A model generated the notes under the pieces. That model saw nothing but the letters and a program-made list of their open reading frames with translations. It had not been told where the DNA came from and made no database searches. From NCBI GenBank assembly GCA_003833135.1, contig QZLH01000465.1, positions 1-43,811 on the forward strand: a stretch of DNA of 43,811 bases, read 5' to 3'. The position numbers and the translations under genes are program-made. This document shows positions 1 through 9,420 of this stretch, piece after piece. Position 1 is the first letter of the stretch. The number at the start of each line of letters is the position of its first letter. Source of the stretch: Oehlia diaphana (taxonomy: Eukaryota; Glomeromycota; Glomeromycetes; Glomerales; Glomeraceae).

Positions 1-415
1 ACTACAAAAGGTGTAAGAAAATGGTTCTTTAAAGTTACTGTTATAACCAAACTTGTCATTGGCATCAAACAGATATTTATTTGCTTTTGGAAATAATGAA
101 TCTGGTTTAATATATTTGTTATCCGCGTTTTGGATATTTAGTTCTTTTTGGTTGTTTATTTTTATCACATTTATATGGCTCTTGCTGTGAAAGCTCAAAA
201 CAATATAAGCATTTTTGACACGAATAACATATACCTAGAAGGTATTTGCAATTAAGTTCTGTCATTTGAATAATTTTTATAATAAACGCAAAATTTATTT
301 CAACTTCTTTTTTCACGTAGTGTTCATTATTAAAATCTATTAAAATTATCAATACTAAATTAGGGAAATGATCAGAACTAGTGAAACACAGATAATTTGG
401 CCAATAAGCACTCAA
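1..415 (-). pseudogene. Partial cysteine-rich gene fragment, unknown family, cut by the window edge
   Basis: An open frame runs from 415 down to 119. Its composition is protein-like, with a cysteine cluster near the C-terminal part (CYSCQKCLYC) followed by a lysine-rich stretch. The frame stops at 119-121, but one base out of phase a second stop-free frame (123 down to 1, about 40 residues, beginning DNKYIKPDSLFP) continues to the window edge. This suggests one gene broken by a frameshift, or an exon junction I could not resolve. I do not recognise the family and assign no function. No intact start or splice signal is convincing. It could be a chance open frame, but the Cys spacing and the continuing second frame argue against that. 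Confidence 0.4.
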
Positions 416-629
416 AAATTTTTGTTTTCGGTGATTTTTAGTGTTTTTGGTGAGATAATTTTAATTGATCGATAAATCACCTGATCACACTAATTCAAAA
501 ACTGCGATAATATTTTTATTTTATTACAATTATTACAATAATAAAGAGATTACATTTCTTTGAAGTAAACTTCCCAGTCTCCACCTGAGTTTTATTCACC
601 TAAATGTTCGATAATCTAAAAAAAATAGA

Positions 630-960
630 GAAAGAAACGTTAGTAATGTTTCTTTAATATTAAAAAAAATCACATAAAAAAACGTCAGTACGTTTCTTTA
701 ATATTTAAAAAAACTCTCCTTCTTCCATTCCTTACATTCTAAATCCAGGTTCGTCCAGAAGGCTGTTTTTATTTCATTTCAACAGAATTCATATCCCGAA
801 AGAATGACCTTAAAGTAAAGAAAAAGGACTGTTAGGTACGTTCCTAAATTAAAATAAAATAATACTTCCTTCTTTCCAACCTACCATTATGCCGAATTTC
901 AGGTCCAAAAGGTGTCCCTAAAGAAAAAAAGAGAAAAGGAATGTTAGTGACATTCCTACA
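630..960. repeat. Cluster of short imperfect palindromes of GAAACGTTAGTAATGTTTC type
   Basis: Several short hairpin-like words occur in this gene-free stretch: AGAAACGTTAGTAATGTTTCT (about 632-652), a related word near 683-700, GGACTGTTAGGTACGTTCC near 826-843 and GGAATGTTAGTGACATTCC near 938-956. Each has arms of 6-8 bases around a TTAGT core. Related words recur at about 1998-2015 and 37,660-37,740. The rest of 416-1,335 is AT-rich and shows no coding signal. Confidence 0.5.
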
Positions 961-1194
961 AAAAAAATAAATAAATTAAAAATCCAACCTTTCATGTTTA
1001 GGGCGGATTTATTTTTTCCAACTATAAACAATAAAAACATTTTTTTTTTAACCTTTTTTTTTTTTAATAAAAAAAAAATTATCAGATCAATAAATTAGTA
1101 CGATCGGTAAGTCATATGATGTAAAACTGATCAGAATAAAATCTGCAAACCGCAGATTATAGTAAATGGCAAAACTATAAGTATATCATATGAT

Positions 1195-1330
1195 ATACTA
1201 TGCCAAAATGTCAAAACAATTTTGTGGGTTTTGGCAGTTTTGGCATTTTGGCATTTTAAGGTGATTTTGCGAAACTAGTTTTGGCAGTTTCGCATACATC
1301 ATCTTGCCGAAACCTCCTAGTTTTGGCAAG
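1195..1330. repeat. Cluster of TTTTGGCA / TGCCAAAA words
   Basis: The octamer TTTTGGCA, its complement or one-base variants occur at least seven times in about 130 bp, in both orientations (for example near 1201, 1230, 1238, 1246, 1279 and 1321). Close by is an ATATCATATGATAT palindrome (about 1183-1196). This is a local degenerate repeat, perhaps the subterminal region of a small transposon; I could not define its ends. Confidence 0.45.
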
Positions 1331-1335
1331 CAACC

Positions 1336-1553
1336 TTATTCCTGACAATCAGTTTTTTGGGACATAGTAGGACATGGACAGTTGGACAATATCCCAAAAT
1401 GTACATTTCGTTCAATATGAGGCAGACATATCCCATATATATTACTGGCTATAGTGATAAAAGGACCCTGAACATTACTAAAACAACTCAGATTCCATGT
1501 AACTAAAATTTCAAAATGCGATATTTCAGTCAATATTATACCTAAAAAGATAA
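1336..1553 (-). pseudogene. Gene fragment with TEISHF...SNVQGPFIT motif, unknown family
   Basis: On the minus strand an open frame starts just after a splice-acceptor-like CTTTTTAG (about 1553) and runs to a TAA at 1336. It encodes about 65 residues. A related peptide (TEINYK...SNIQGPAIND) is encoded on the opposite strand at 2239-2326. The two reading frames match over about 27 residues, so this is probably part of a real repeated gene family and not a chance ORF. I cannot name the family. The MITE at 1668-2220 lies between the two inverted copies. Confidence 0.4.
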
Positions 1554-1667
1554 ATTATATATCACAATGTTCGTCTCGTTGAGAAAAATCTAACAAGCTA
1601 AAGAACATTAAATTCCAATTACTAGATCCCAAGATAGCAAAATTTGAGTTTAAAATTTACATATAAC

Positions 1668-2220
1668 TAGTGCTCCGAACGAGTCGATTCAAGTCAAGTT
1701 AAGGGCTAAATCGTACTCGACTCAGAAAAATCGGGTTGATTCGAGTCAAGTCAATATTATAAAATTTTTCAAATTGACTCGAATCGACTTGAAAAAAAAT
1801 TGATTCATAATTGACTCGAATTGGAAAAAGATCAACTCGAATCGACTAGAATCGAATGATCAGATTTGATTATCTGATCTTTTTTTTTTTAATTATTTTT
1901 TTTTCTTCTGGGAACGCCTTCTTCAATAACAAAAGATGAGACTTTTATAGAGGTAAAGGGTGTGTGCAGGTCAGCGGGTATATTTATTGTAATTAAGAAA
2001 TGTTCTAACGTTTCTTTTCTTTTTGTAGGATTAAAGCAAGCTGACGCGAGTTAACTCGAGTCAAGTTGAGTATTAATTTAAACTCAGAATTGACTCAAAT
2101 CGGGATCGACTTATGACTCGAATCGTTGTCACGTGTCAGAAAAATATCTGACTCGAACTTGACTCAACTCGACTCAACTTGACTTGACTCGCGAGTTGGC
2201 CCAACTCGTTCGGAGCACTA
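1668..2220. mobile_element. hAT-like non-autonomous element (MITE), 553 bp
   Basis: Perfect 17 bp terminal inverted repeats are visible: TAGTGCTCCGAACGAGT at 1668-1684 and its reverse complement at 2204-2220. Flanking DNA is duplicated. With ends TAG...CTA the duplication is the 8 bp CATATAAC, as expected for hAT. If the repeats start at AGTG, it becomes 10 bp, ACATATAACT, which could suit Mutator-like elements. The arms are filled with degenerate ACTCGA/TCGAGT words in both orientations, and the middle (about 1865-2035) is unique AT-rich sequence. No transposase is encoded, so it would need to be moved in trans. The exact duplication and perfect ends suggest a recent insertion. Confidence 0.85.
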
Positions 2221-2238
2221 CATATAACTTTATACATT

Positions 2239-2326
2239 TGGAACAGAAATTAATTATAAGGTTTATACAAATTCAGATTTGAGTTTTTTTAGTAATATTC
2301 AGGGTCCTGCGATAAATGACAATTTT
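2239..2326 (+). pseudogene. Second, inverted fragment of the SNIQGP gene family
   Basis: The plus strand encodes a short peptide (TEINYK...DLSFFSNIQGPAINDNFH, then TAA) that matches the minus-strand fragment at 1336-1553 in both DNA and reading frame. It is squeezed between the MITE (ends 2220) and the left inverted repeat of the MULE (from about 2347). It is a truncated remnant of unknown function. Confidence 0.35.
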
Positions 2327-2346
2327 CATTAAATTAATGGAGTTTA

Positions 2347-2572
2347 CTATTTATCACCAGTGGTGATCATCATTGGTATCACGTGATTTTTTAATTTTGG
2401 CCAGAATTAAGGAATTAACATAAAAATTTTCATTTATAGAATATGAGTAATGTTATATAATCTAAAAAAGCAATTTTACTTTTCATCAAAAATGGGGGGT
2501 CATTAAAGCGGGTAGAGTCACGTGATCGCTACGATCACGTGACGATTAAGATTGATCCAGAAGGTAACAATT
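2347..2572 (+). repeat. Left terminal inverted repeat of the MULE
   Basis: The repeat pairs with 5311-5513 in inverted orientation. It contains a perfect 27 bp palindrome at 2517-2543 (GTCACGTGATCG, 3-base loop CTA, then its reverse complement), which carries two CACGTG E-box cores. A third CACGTG lies at about 2380. The central part (about 2420-2490) does not match the other repeat well. Confidence 0.75.
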
Positions 2573-2921
2573 AGATCACTGACACACATTATTTTTTTCC
2601 TACTTTCTTTCATATAATAATAAAGTCAAACAATAAAAATAACATATAACATCTTTACGTGACTTTATAAAATCTGAACACTTTCATTTTCTTAGATTTT
2701 TTTTTAAAAAATACACTTCATTAAGATTAATTTTTTAACAAAAAAATTAGCACTTTATTGTTTATCGGTTTTTCAGTAAGATGTTTTCAGTCTTTCTTTA
2801 CCCAACTCCTTCTACAAAATTTGGTTTGGTTAAATTTTCAATAATGAAAGCATTTTTTTCAGCTTAAAATAATAACGTTTTTTTCTGGTTTTTTTTCTTA
2901 AGCAAAATTATTGTCTTTAAT

Positions 2922-5061
2922 ATGACTACTTCTTCTCCTGCCACTGTTTTGAATATGTCCCCTTTGGTTGTTACATCATCAGAGAACCTCACACCAGATG
3001 AAATACGAAATCTCCTTTTTAATGTAGATTGTTCTTTAGAAATTCCAATAGATGATTTCAATGAAAATTGGTGGCCATTAGTTACAAATATCTGGACAAA
3101 GTGGACTTCATATAAACATGTAAATGGTGACATTTGGAAAGTTTTTGCATGCCGTCTTATGAAGTTCCAGGAATCAAGTATACGACAAAAGGAAAATGTT
3201 CCAAGTGATAAACGCCGAATAACAAAAAAACGATCATCTGATTTATGTTATGCTAAAATTAAAGTTTCATGGTTAGCTTCGTTGAAAATAGTCAAAATTG
3301 AACATTACAAAAATTCTTCAAACTATGAACATTTATTGTTAGAATGTAATAAGATCAAACGCCCTCAAGTGATTCGGACCTTAGTGGAAAAGGAAGCAAT
3401 CAAAAATTATACACTACCGATGATTACTTCAGCTGTCAGAGAATATGTAACGAAAGAGTTAGATTTAAGTACAAGTGTTAATGAGTTAAAATGCCAAGAA
3501 GTAGCTAATATTAAATATAAAATTTGCAGACCTATGGAAAAAACTCTTATGGGTGATTCTAATTTAACGTCAGATATTTCACAATGCATATCCTATTTAA
3601 TAGAAAAGGGATACAAAGTTGAAAGATATAGCACCCATCAATCCTCTAAAGGAATTGTATTTGCACACCTAGAACAATTAAAAAAACTTGAATGCTATGG
3701 ATGGTTGACCCTCATAGACTCGACTCATAAAACTAACAGATATGACTGGCGTTTGTTCACCTTGTATATCTGTGATACTTATGGATGTTGGGATATAGGC
3801 GCTTATTTTTTCATGAGTAGTAAAAGCTGCGAAACTGTCTCACAAGCATTAAAAATAATTCGGGATAGTTATTGCTACTGGTCGCTTCAGTATGTTCTTT
3901 CTGATCAAAGCAGTATAGAGACTAAGAGCATTAAGAAAGTTTTTCCTGGTATAAATAGTGGTAAACAAGAGTGTGAATTGATTTTCTGTGTTATGCATAT
4001 TATGAGGTTGTGGATGTCAAAGATTTATGATAAAAAAACCTGTGACGTTATGGTTGCTGTAATGCATAAAAGAACGAAAATCGGTTGTGAGAAACTCATT
4101 CAAGAAGCAATAGATAATTGTACTGTTTTTTTTGTTCAAAATTATATCAAGAGAAATTACATGAAAAATACGGAATAGTGGGCGCTGTGGACTGATCAAT
4201 ATTCTCCTTTACTTCTGCAAGTTACCTTCACGAATCCACTAGAATCTTATCACAGTGAAATAAAACTTTAACATCTTCAAAACACAGTTTAATCGGTATG
4301 TCCTTCATTTTTCCATAACTTTTTTTCATTATCTAAATTTTTTTCTAACTCATTTTTCATTTTCATCTTTATTTAATTCATCCAATTTATATACCCGTTC
4401 GCTTTCTGGCTACCTATTCGTTCACAATTATTATCTGTCCATCCATCCATTCATCTATTTCCTTTATTTTTATTTTAGGCGCTGTTCAAAATATTATTAA
4501 TGTTGACTTTAAGAAGCGTTCTGATTCAGAAAAAGTTGCATTTGACTTTCGTACAAAAAAATATTCGCTCATAGTGTAGAAGATGATATTATAGAAGAAA
4601 TTCACAAGTTTCTCTTCCCACTTCAACGTTTAATCGTTAAAGAAGCTTGTGCTGTAATGAATAGGCTTGAGAAAGGAAAAGGTGCACTGGGTCTAACTTC
4701 GCTTGACTGTCATTGTTTATTCTGAAATAGATATTTACTTCCGTGCAAGCATATCTTCCATGAACATATGTATGAAAACACAAAATTGTTAACCGCTGAC
4801 GTATGGAGAATGTTTCAGGAAATGTTTGAAGAGAGTGGCTTTGAGATATATGAAAGTCATAAATCAGTGATAACATTTATACAAACAGAACAACAAAAAG
4901 AAGTTGAAAATCGAAGACTCACTATAGCTGAACTAACTGAAAGAGTTTGTGATCGATACTGAAGGGTCGAAGAGATAGGTGATGTTAAGAAAACGGAGGC
5001 TTTTATCTCTATGTTAGAGACCTCCATAAATCCAATTATTTCACAATTTGAAAATAAATAA
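2922..5061 (+). pseudogene. MULE transposase, broken by stops and frameshifts
   Basis: The first block (2922-4178, 418 codons) starts at ATG and carries the MULE transposase core: D266 in LIDSTHKTNRYDWRLF, D328 in VLSDQSS, and the C356/H359 pair in FCVMHIMR. A TAG at 4176-4178 interrupts the frame. The same frame goes on with WALWTDQYSP and NPLESYHSEIK, whose glutamate (4242-4244) is probably the third catalytic acid. A frameshift follows near 4262. A clean intron (4296-4478) leads to GAVQNIINVDFKK, then another frameshift near 4560. Further on, a SWIM-type zinc finger (CHC at 4708-4716, CKH at 4744-4752) is split by a TGA at 4723. The last in-frame stops are at 4960 and 5059. The family (DDE fold plus SWIM finger) is known from established knowledge; this copy cannot make a full enzyme. 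Confidence 0.85.
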
Positions 5062-5310
5062 AAGCATCAACATTGGTATCGTCGGACATAGTAAATAAAT
5101 TTATTTTGAAAAAAAGAAAAACAAAATTTTTCTATTAAAAATGTTCGTATCATTTAATAAAGTTGAAATTTCATTTATTGACATTATTTAAAAATTTAAT
5201 TTTTCTTATATTTTTAATAAGATGCGCATAATAATTTCAATAAAAATAAAATTTTTTTTTTTAAAACGAAAAAAAAGAAAAATAAATAAATAGACCAATT
5301 ACAAATTTAC

Positions 5311-5513
5311 AATTGTTATCTTCCGGACCAATCTTTATCATCACGTGATCGTAGGTAATCACGTGACTCTACCCCACTTTAACGACCTTCCAAAAATGGA
5401 GAAATAAGTTACACAAGATTCCAAAAAAGGAAATTTACATGTAGATCATTTAATTCTGATCAAAATTTAAAAATCACGTGACACTAATGATAATCACCGC
5501 CGGTGATTTATAG
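5311..5513 (-). repeat. Right terminal inverted repeat of the MULE
   Basis: This is the reverse-complement partner of 2347-2572. The E-box palindrome is imperfect here (ATCACGTGATCGTAGG, then TAATCACGTGAC), and a further CACGTG sits near 5475. The repeat ends about 20 bp before recognisable hAT coding sequence begins. Confidence 0.75.
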
Positions 5514-5532
5514 CAATTTTATAATTTTTTAG

Positions 5533-6459
5533 ATATTCTATGATGCGACTTTATACATATCAAATTCACAATTCGTGACTTTATTATTCTCGATTTTAAT
5601 ATACAATTTTCTTTTTGATTATCTCGAAAAACTACTTGACAAAAATAATAAAAAGTATTATTGTAAATCCTTAGAAGTACAACTTGCTATAATAAAAGGT
5701 TATGAAAAACTTAAAATATATTATTCCAAAATATATGATTCACATACTTATGCAATTGCAACAAGTATTTTTTCACCTTTTTTTTGTTTCTTAATATTTA
5801 AATTATATAATTTATATTAATTCTTATTTTATAATTATTGACTCACAATTTAAATTAAGTTATTATTAGAAACAGGAATGGAAACAGCACTATATTGACG
5901 TGGCAAAATAAATTTTTACAGATATATTCAAAAATATTTATCAAGATAACATTGATATTATTAATGAAAGTGAAAACATTATTAATAATAAAAATGATTT
6001 TTTTTTAATATATTTGGAAGTAATAGTAATAATAATGATTATAATGAAATTGAAGTATATCATCAACAACTCGCAGCTTTAATTAAAACTAATCCTTTAC
6101 AATGGTAGAAGGAAATTGTATTAATTCTTTATAATATATAATAATTTCAACAATTAAATTAATATTACATTACAATACATAATAATTAGATAAATGAAAC
6201 AATTTATCCATGATTTGCAAATATAGCTTGAGATTATTTTGCAATTTTAGGAAAATATTTAATTTTTTTTTTGTTAAATTTTTTAATAATATAATAATTA
6301 AATATTATTTATTTATTTATTTTTTTGTTATAAATAGGTATAAGTGTTCTTGCTAAAAGAGTTTTCTTTGGAGAGAGCGATTTAATAATAAGAAGGCAGT
6401 CTAGTTTAAATCATGAAAGTATTCAGGCATATATATGCCTTAAAAATTGGTTAAAGTGA
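5533..6459 (+). pseudogene. hAT-family transposase C-terminal part, decayed
   Basis: Fragments appear in the expected order of a hAT transposase C-terminal half. DATLYISNSQF and IYNFLFDYLEKLLD (5542-5640) come first, then SLEVQLAIIKGYEKLKIYYSK (5672-5740), then EWKQHYIDVAK (about 5877). KTNPLQW (about 6090) and NETIYP.FANIA.DYFAILG (about 6195-6250) follow, with premature stops. Last comes a dimerisation-like end, LAKRVFFGESDLI...AYICLKNWLK (about 6350-6459). Several stops and frame changes show that it is dead. The frame is already open at 5533, next to the MULE end, and the N-terminal half (BED finger, first catalytic Asp) is missing. The MULE may have landed in it or removed it. Confidence 0.75.
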
Positions 6460-6659
6460 AATCATAATTCGTAATTTTTTTTAATTTTATTAATTAATTA
6501 AACTATTAATAATTAATTAATTATAAATCTAATATTTTAATAAATACGATGTATATAATAAAATTTAATAATTAATATGATGTTTATTATTAAAAAAATG
6601 TATATAATTAGTTAAAAAATTAAAAAAAAATAATTTGCCAGATATTATAATATTATAAT

Positions 6660-6782
6660 ACTGTTAAACTGACTTTTTAGGTTATGAGTCAGTTTAGATC
6701 AATATAAATAATCTGATTTGACCTGAAAAAAGTATTAGGTCAGTTTAATTAGTTGACCTGACCTGACCTGACCTAACCCATT
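6660..6782. repeat. GACCTGACC-type degenerate word array
   Basis: A short array of GACCTGACCTGACCTAACCC (about 6760-6780), preceded by scattered copies in the other sense (AGGTCAGTTTAATTAG, GAGTCAGTTTAGATC). It resembles the structure of the MITE arms at 1668-2220 but uses a different word. Element ends could not be fixed. Confidence 0.5.
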
Positions 6783-6784
6783 TA

Positions 6785-7110
6785 GAGCTTTAGTTAAAAA
6801 ATAACATTGTACAATATTTCTTTTAATAATTTAATGTAAAAACTTTACAGAAACTTTAAGTTTTCAAGTGATATCATTTTGATATCATTTCGATATCATT
6901 TCGATGTCGATTTAATATTGAAATGATATCGAAATGATAATACTTTATTTCGATATCGTATCAATATTAAATCTATATTAAAATAATATTGAAATGATAT
7001 CAAAATGATACCGTTAAGATAAACTTAACGATATCGATTCTATATTGATTAAAAATGTTAAGTTTCTGTAAAGAATATTGTAAAATGTAATTTTTACATT
7101 AATTTAAGGA
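6785..7110. repeat. Palindromic GATATCATTTCGATATC array inside a longer inverted repeat
   Basis: Arms containing CTTTACAGAAACTTAA-like sequence (6843-6860 and, inverted, about 7058-7077) enclose about 200 bp dominated by GATATC, ATTTCGATATC and AATATTGAAATGATATC words in both orientations. The outer flanks (TAGTTAAAAAATAACATTGT at about 6791; ATTTTTACATTAATTTAA at about 7089) match units of the array at 7440-7920. The palindromic block therefore seems to sit inside one unit of that larger family. Confidence 0.5.
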
Positions 7111-7439
7111 TAAATCTAATTGTAACATACTGTTATACGTCTTATTTGTAATAACTCCCAATTTTATCCAATTAAAATTTAAGATCAGGTGTAATGAAAA
7201 CAAAAAACAAAAGATCAGTTGTATAACCAAAACAAAAGAAATTTTTAAAAAATTTCAAGAAACTGCTTATAACTTAAAATTTTATCTATGAAACTGTCTT
7301 AAGTACATTAAGTAAAAGTTTTCCAAATTAAATTTTGCATATAAAAATTTTATTTGTAAAACACATACTAAATTTATTATTTAAAAAAAAATAAAAAAAA
7401 ATAAAAAAACGATGTTGCAAATAAGATATGTAACAGGCT

Positions 7440-7920
7440 GTTACAAATACATTTATTCTTAATTTAATTAAAAAATAATGTTTTCACACCATTTTTTTTA
7501 ATATTTAGTATAAAAACATTGTAAAAACATTTATTTAGTTAAAAAATAACATTTTACAACAATTTTTTTTAATAATTAATATATATAAAAATGTTGCAAA
7601 ATGTTATTTTTACATTAATTTAACTAAAAAATAACATTTTTGCAACATTTTTTAATCATTAGTATAAAAACATTGCAAAAATGTTTATTTAGTTAAAAAA
7701 TAATGTTTCACAACATTTTTTTAATAATTAATGTAAAAAACATTGCAAAATGTTATTTTTACATTAATTTTAACTAAAAAATAATATTTTCGCAACATTT
7801 TTTTTAATAATTAGTGTAAAAATGTTGCAAATATTTATTTAATTAAAAAATAATATTTTATGACATTTTTTTTTAATAATTTATAATGTAAAAATGTTGC
7901 AAAAATATTTTTATAATAAA
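7440..7920. repeat. Tandem array with alternating spacing, TTAGTTAAAAAATAACATTTT-type units
   Basis: A core of T(A/T)A(C/G/A)TAAAAAATAA followed by (T/C)(G/A)CAAC recurs at about 7469, 7538, 7620, 7689, 7770 and 7838. The spacings alternate at about 69-73 and 81 bp, which gives a compound period of about 150 bp. Each unit holds AATGTTGCAAAATG and its reverse complement, so transcripts could fold into hairpins. No coding signal is present. The stretch 7111-7440 between this array and the previous one is AT-rich with weak similar words. Confidence 0.65.
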
Positions 7921-8012
7921 GCTTAAACCAGCTTGAGCTAGCTAAAGTCCAGCTTAGCTTAAGCTAGGATTTTATAGCTCAGCTTGGCTTGAACTAAGCT
8001 GAGCCAAGATTT
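7921..8012. repeat. AGCTTGAGCT-type degenerate word array
   Basis: About 90 bp made almost only of AGCTTAAGC, GAGCTAGC, AGCTTGGCTTG and AAGCTGAGC words in both senses. It is another short word array like those at 1668-2220 and 6660-6782, but with its own word. Confidence 0.5.
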
Positions 8013-9420
8013 ATAAGGACTATCTTTAATCTATTTCATAAATGCCAATTTTTTTCATACTATTAGGATAAATTTCTAAAAATCTTTTCCATAATGATTT
8101 TCAAGTAAAGAATTGGATGTTTAGTTCTTGGATTAACCTTATACAATCTCATACTAACATTTGCTTTGTCTGTAAAAAAGGCTTCAAATTGGTCTTCTAT
8201 TTCTTTTGTAAAAGGTGGACTATAATATATAATTATAGGGTTACTTGTTTGTCAGCATCCTAAATCATTAAGTGTAGCATATTTTCTTGCTTGTAGGTGA
8301 AACCTAATTAATTTATTTAGAATATTTTACAAAGATATACAAGAATATAGTTTATATGATATTTACTCCAAGTCTATTTTGTAATTCCTGATTAGAAAAT
8401 TGATGTGCAATAATGACAAAATTTGTCGTATTTTGTGTAAACTTTTCGCAAAACAATCTCAAAATATTTGTAACAGATTTGAACACTTGATGGATATAGA
8501 TTTAAAATGCCTAGTTAAAAGAGATTCTTCAAAGCATTTTTGTCATCTGTAGGATCTAAGATCGTATTGTGATAATTCCTAATGTAAGACGAAATAAATC
8601 AATTATAAAATACAATTACTAAAGATATTTCACTATTAAAAGGTGTTATATCTGTACAACCGGCAGCTTTAAGCATAAAGCTTCAAGCTTGCATTTCATG
8701 ATCACTAAATTGGTAATTTTTTGGATATAAATCTATAAGGATTGTATTTATTTCAATATTATTTCCACCAGACTTCCACTTTTTAACCAATTTATTCCAA
8801 CAATAGTTCGTCTTTTGAGGTGATATTCGTATAAACTATTTATTAGTTCTTCATTCCATTGAGATGGTTGACACTTTGGAATATATAATCATCATAACAC
8901 AGATCGTGTATAGCCCAAATAATTGTGTACCTTGGAATTTTTCCAAAATTCCAATTTTTTGCCAAACTTCTACAGGTGAACTACCTTCATAATGTGAAAT
9001 TTTAGTATTATTATTCCATACTTCTACTATAGACTTGTTTTTTATAAATTTTTGACTAAAAATATAATAAAAGAAGCTATATATCCTTCTCCAGCACCCA
9101 ACCAACTCTCTTTTTTAGAAGCACCTAAACTGAAAACCATAATAGTCAGTTTATCTGCTATACTAATAGAATAAGGGCGGAATTATATCTTGTAATAATT
9201 CGGTAAATATTGTCATATTGAATCCTTATTAAAACCCATAAACCATTGAACCCAAAATTTTTGTTTGAGTTTTGAAAATTTGTCTATATAAAGAAGTAAT
9301 TGCATTATCTTCAATTTCACTGGAATCAGAATCACATTGACAAGTATGGTAACCAGGTTGGTTCAAATCAAACTTGTTTCCTTCTAAAATACGCATAAAA
9401 ATTTTTTTCATTTATTACTA
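8013..9420 (-). pseudogene. Decayed gene of an unrecognised repeated family
   Basis: The minus strand holds a series of protein-like blocks separated by stops and frameshifts. In reading order they are: NQPGYHTCQCDSDSSEIEDN and YRQIFKTQTKILGSMVYGF (9411-9229); ELLQDIIPPLF; SISIADKLTIMVFSLGASKK and ESWLGAGEGYIASF (about 9170-9075); NNNTKISHYEGSSPVEVWQK and IGILEKFQGTQLFGL (about 9030-8920). Then come PKNYQFSDHEMQA with LKAAGCTDITPFNSEIS (about 8730-8630) and FTDKANVSMRLYKVNPRTKH (about 8200-8120). The blocks look like one protein of about 450 residues. I think I have seen similar repeated proteins in Rhizophagus but cannot name a domain, so no function is given. It is probably transposon-derived or an expanded accessory family. 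Confidence 0.5.

Larger units (their letters stand above)
2347..5513 (+). mobile_element. Mutator-like DNA transposon (MULE), about 3.2 kb, degenerate
   Basis: Long terminal inverted repeats of about 200-225 bp (2347-2572 and 5311-5513) bracket a broken MULE transposase gene (2922-5061). The repeats share two well conserved blocks: an outer one with ATCACC(A/G)G(T/C)GGTGAT and TCACGTGATTTTT, and an inner one with GGGTAGAGTCACGTGAT and CGATCACGTGA. I estimate roughly 80% identity in these blocks. The exact outer ends and a 9 bp target duplication could not be fixed by eye, so the limits may be off by tens of bases. The repeat divergence and coding lesions point to an old, inactive copy. Confidence 0.8.

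Noticed and set aside
2302..2346. Outer MULE end at GTCCTGCGATAAAT matching AGTCGCATCATAGAAT on the other side
   Set aside because: The similarity is weak, no 9 bp target duplication fits, and the right side already encodes hAT sequence.
5575..5820. Independent small membrane protein of 81 residues
   Set aside because: It begins with GTG, and its frame continues upstream; the sequence is part of a hAT transposase.
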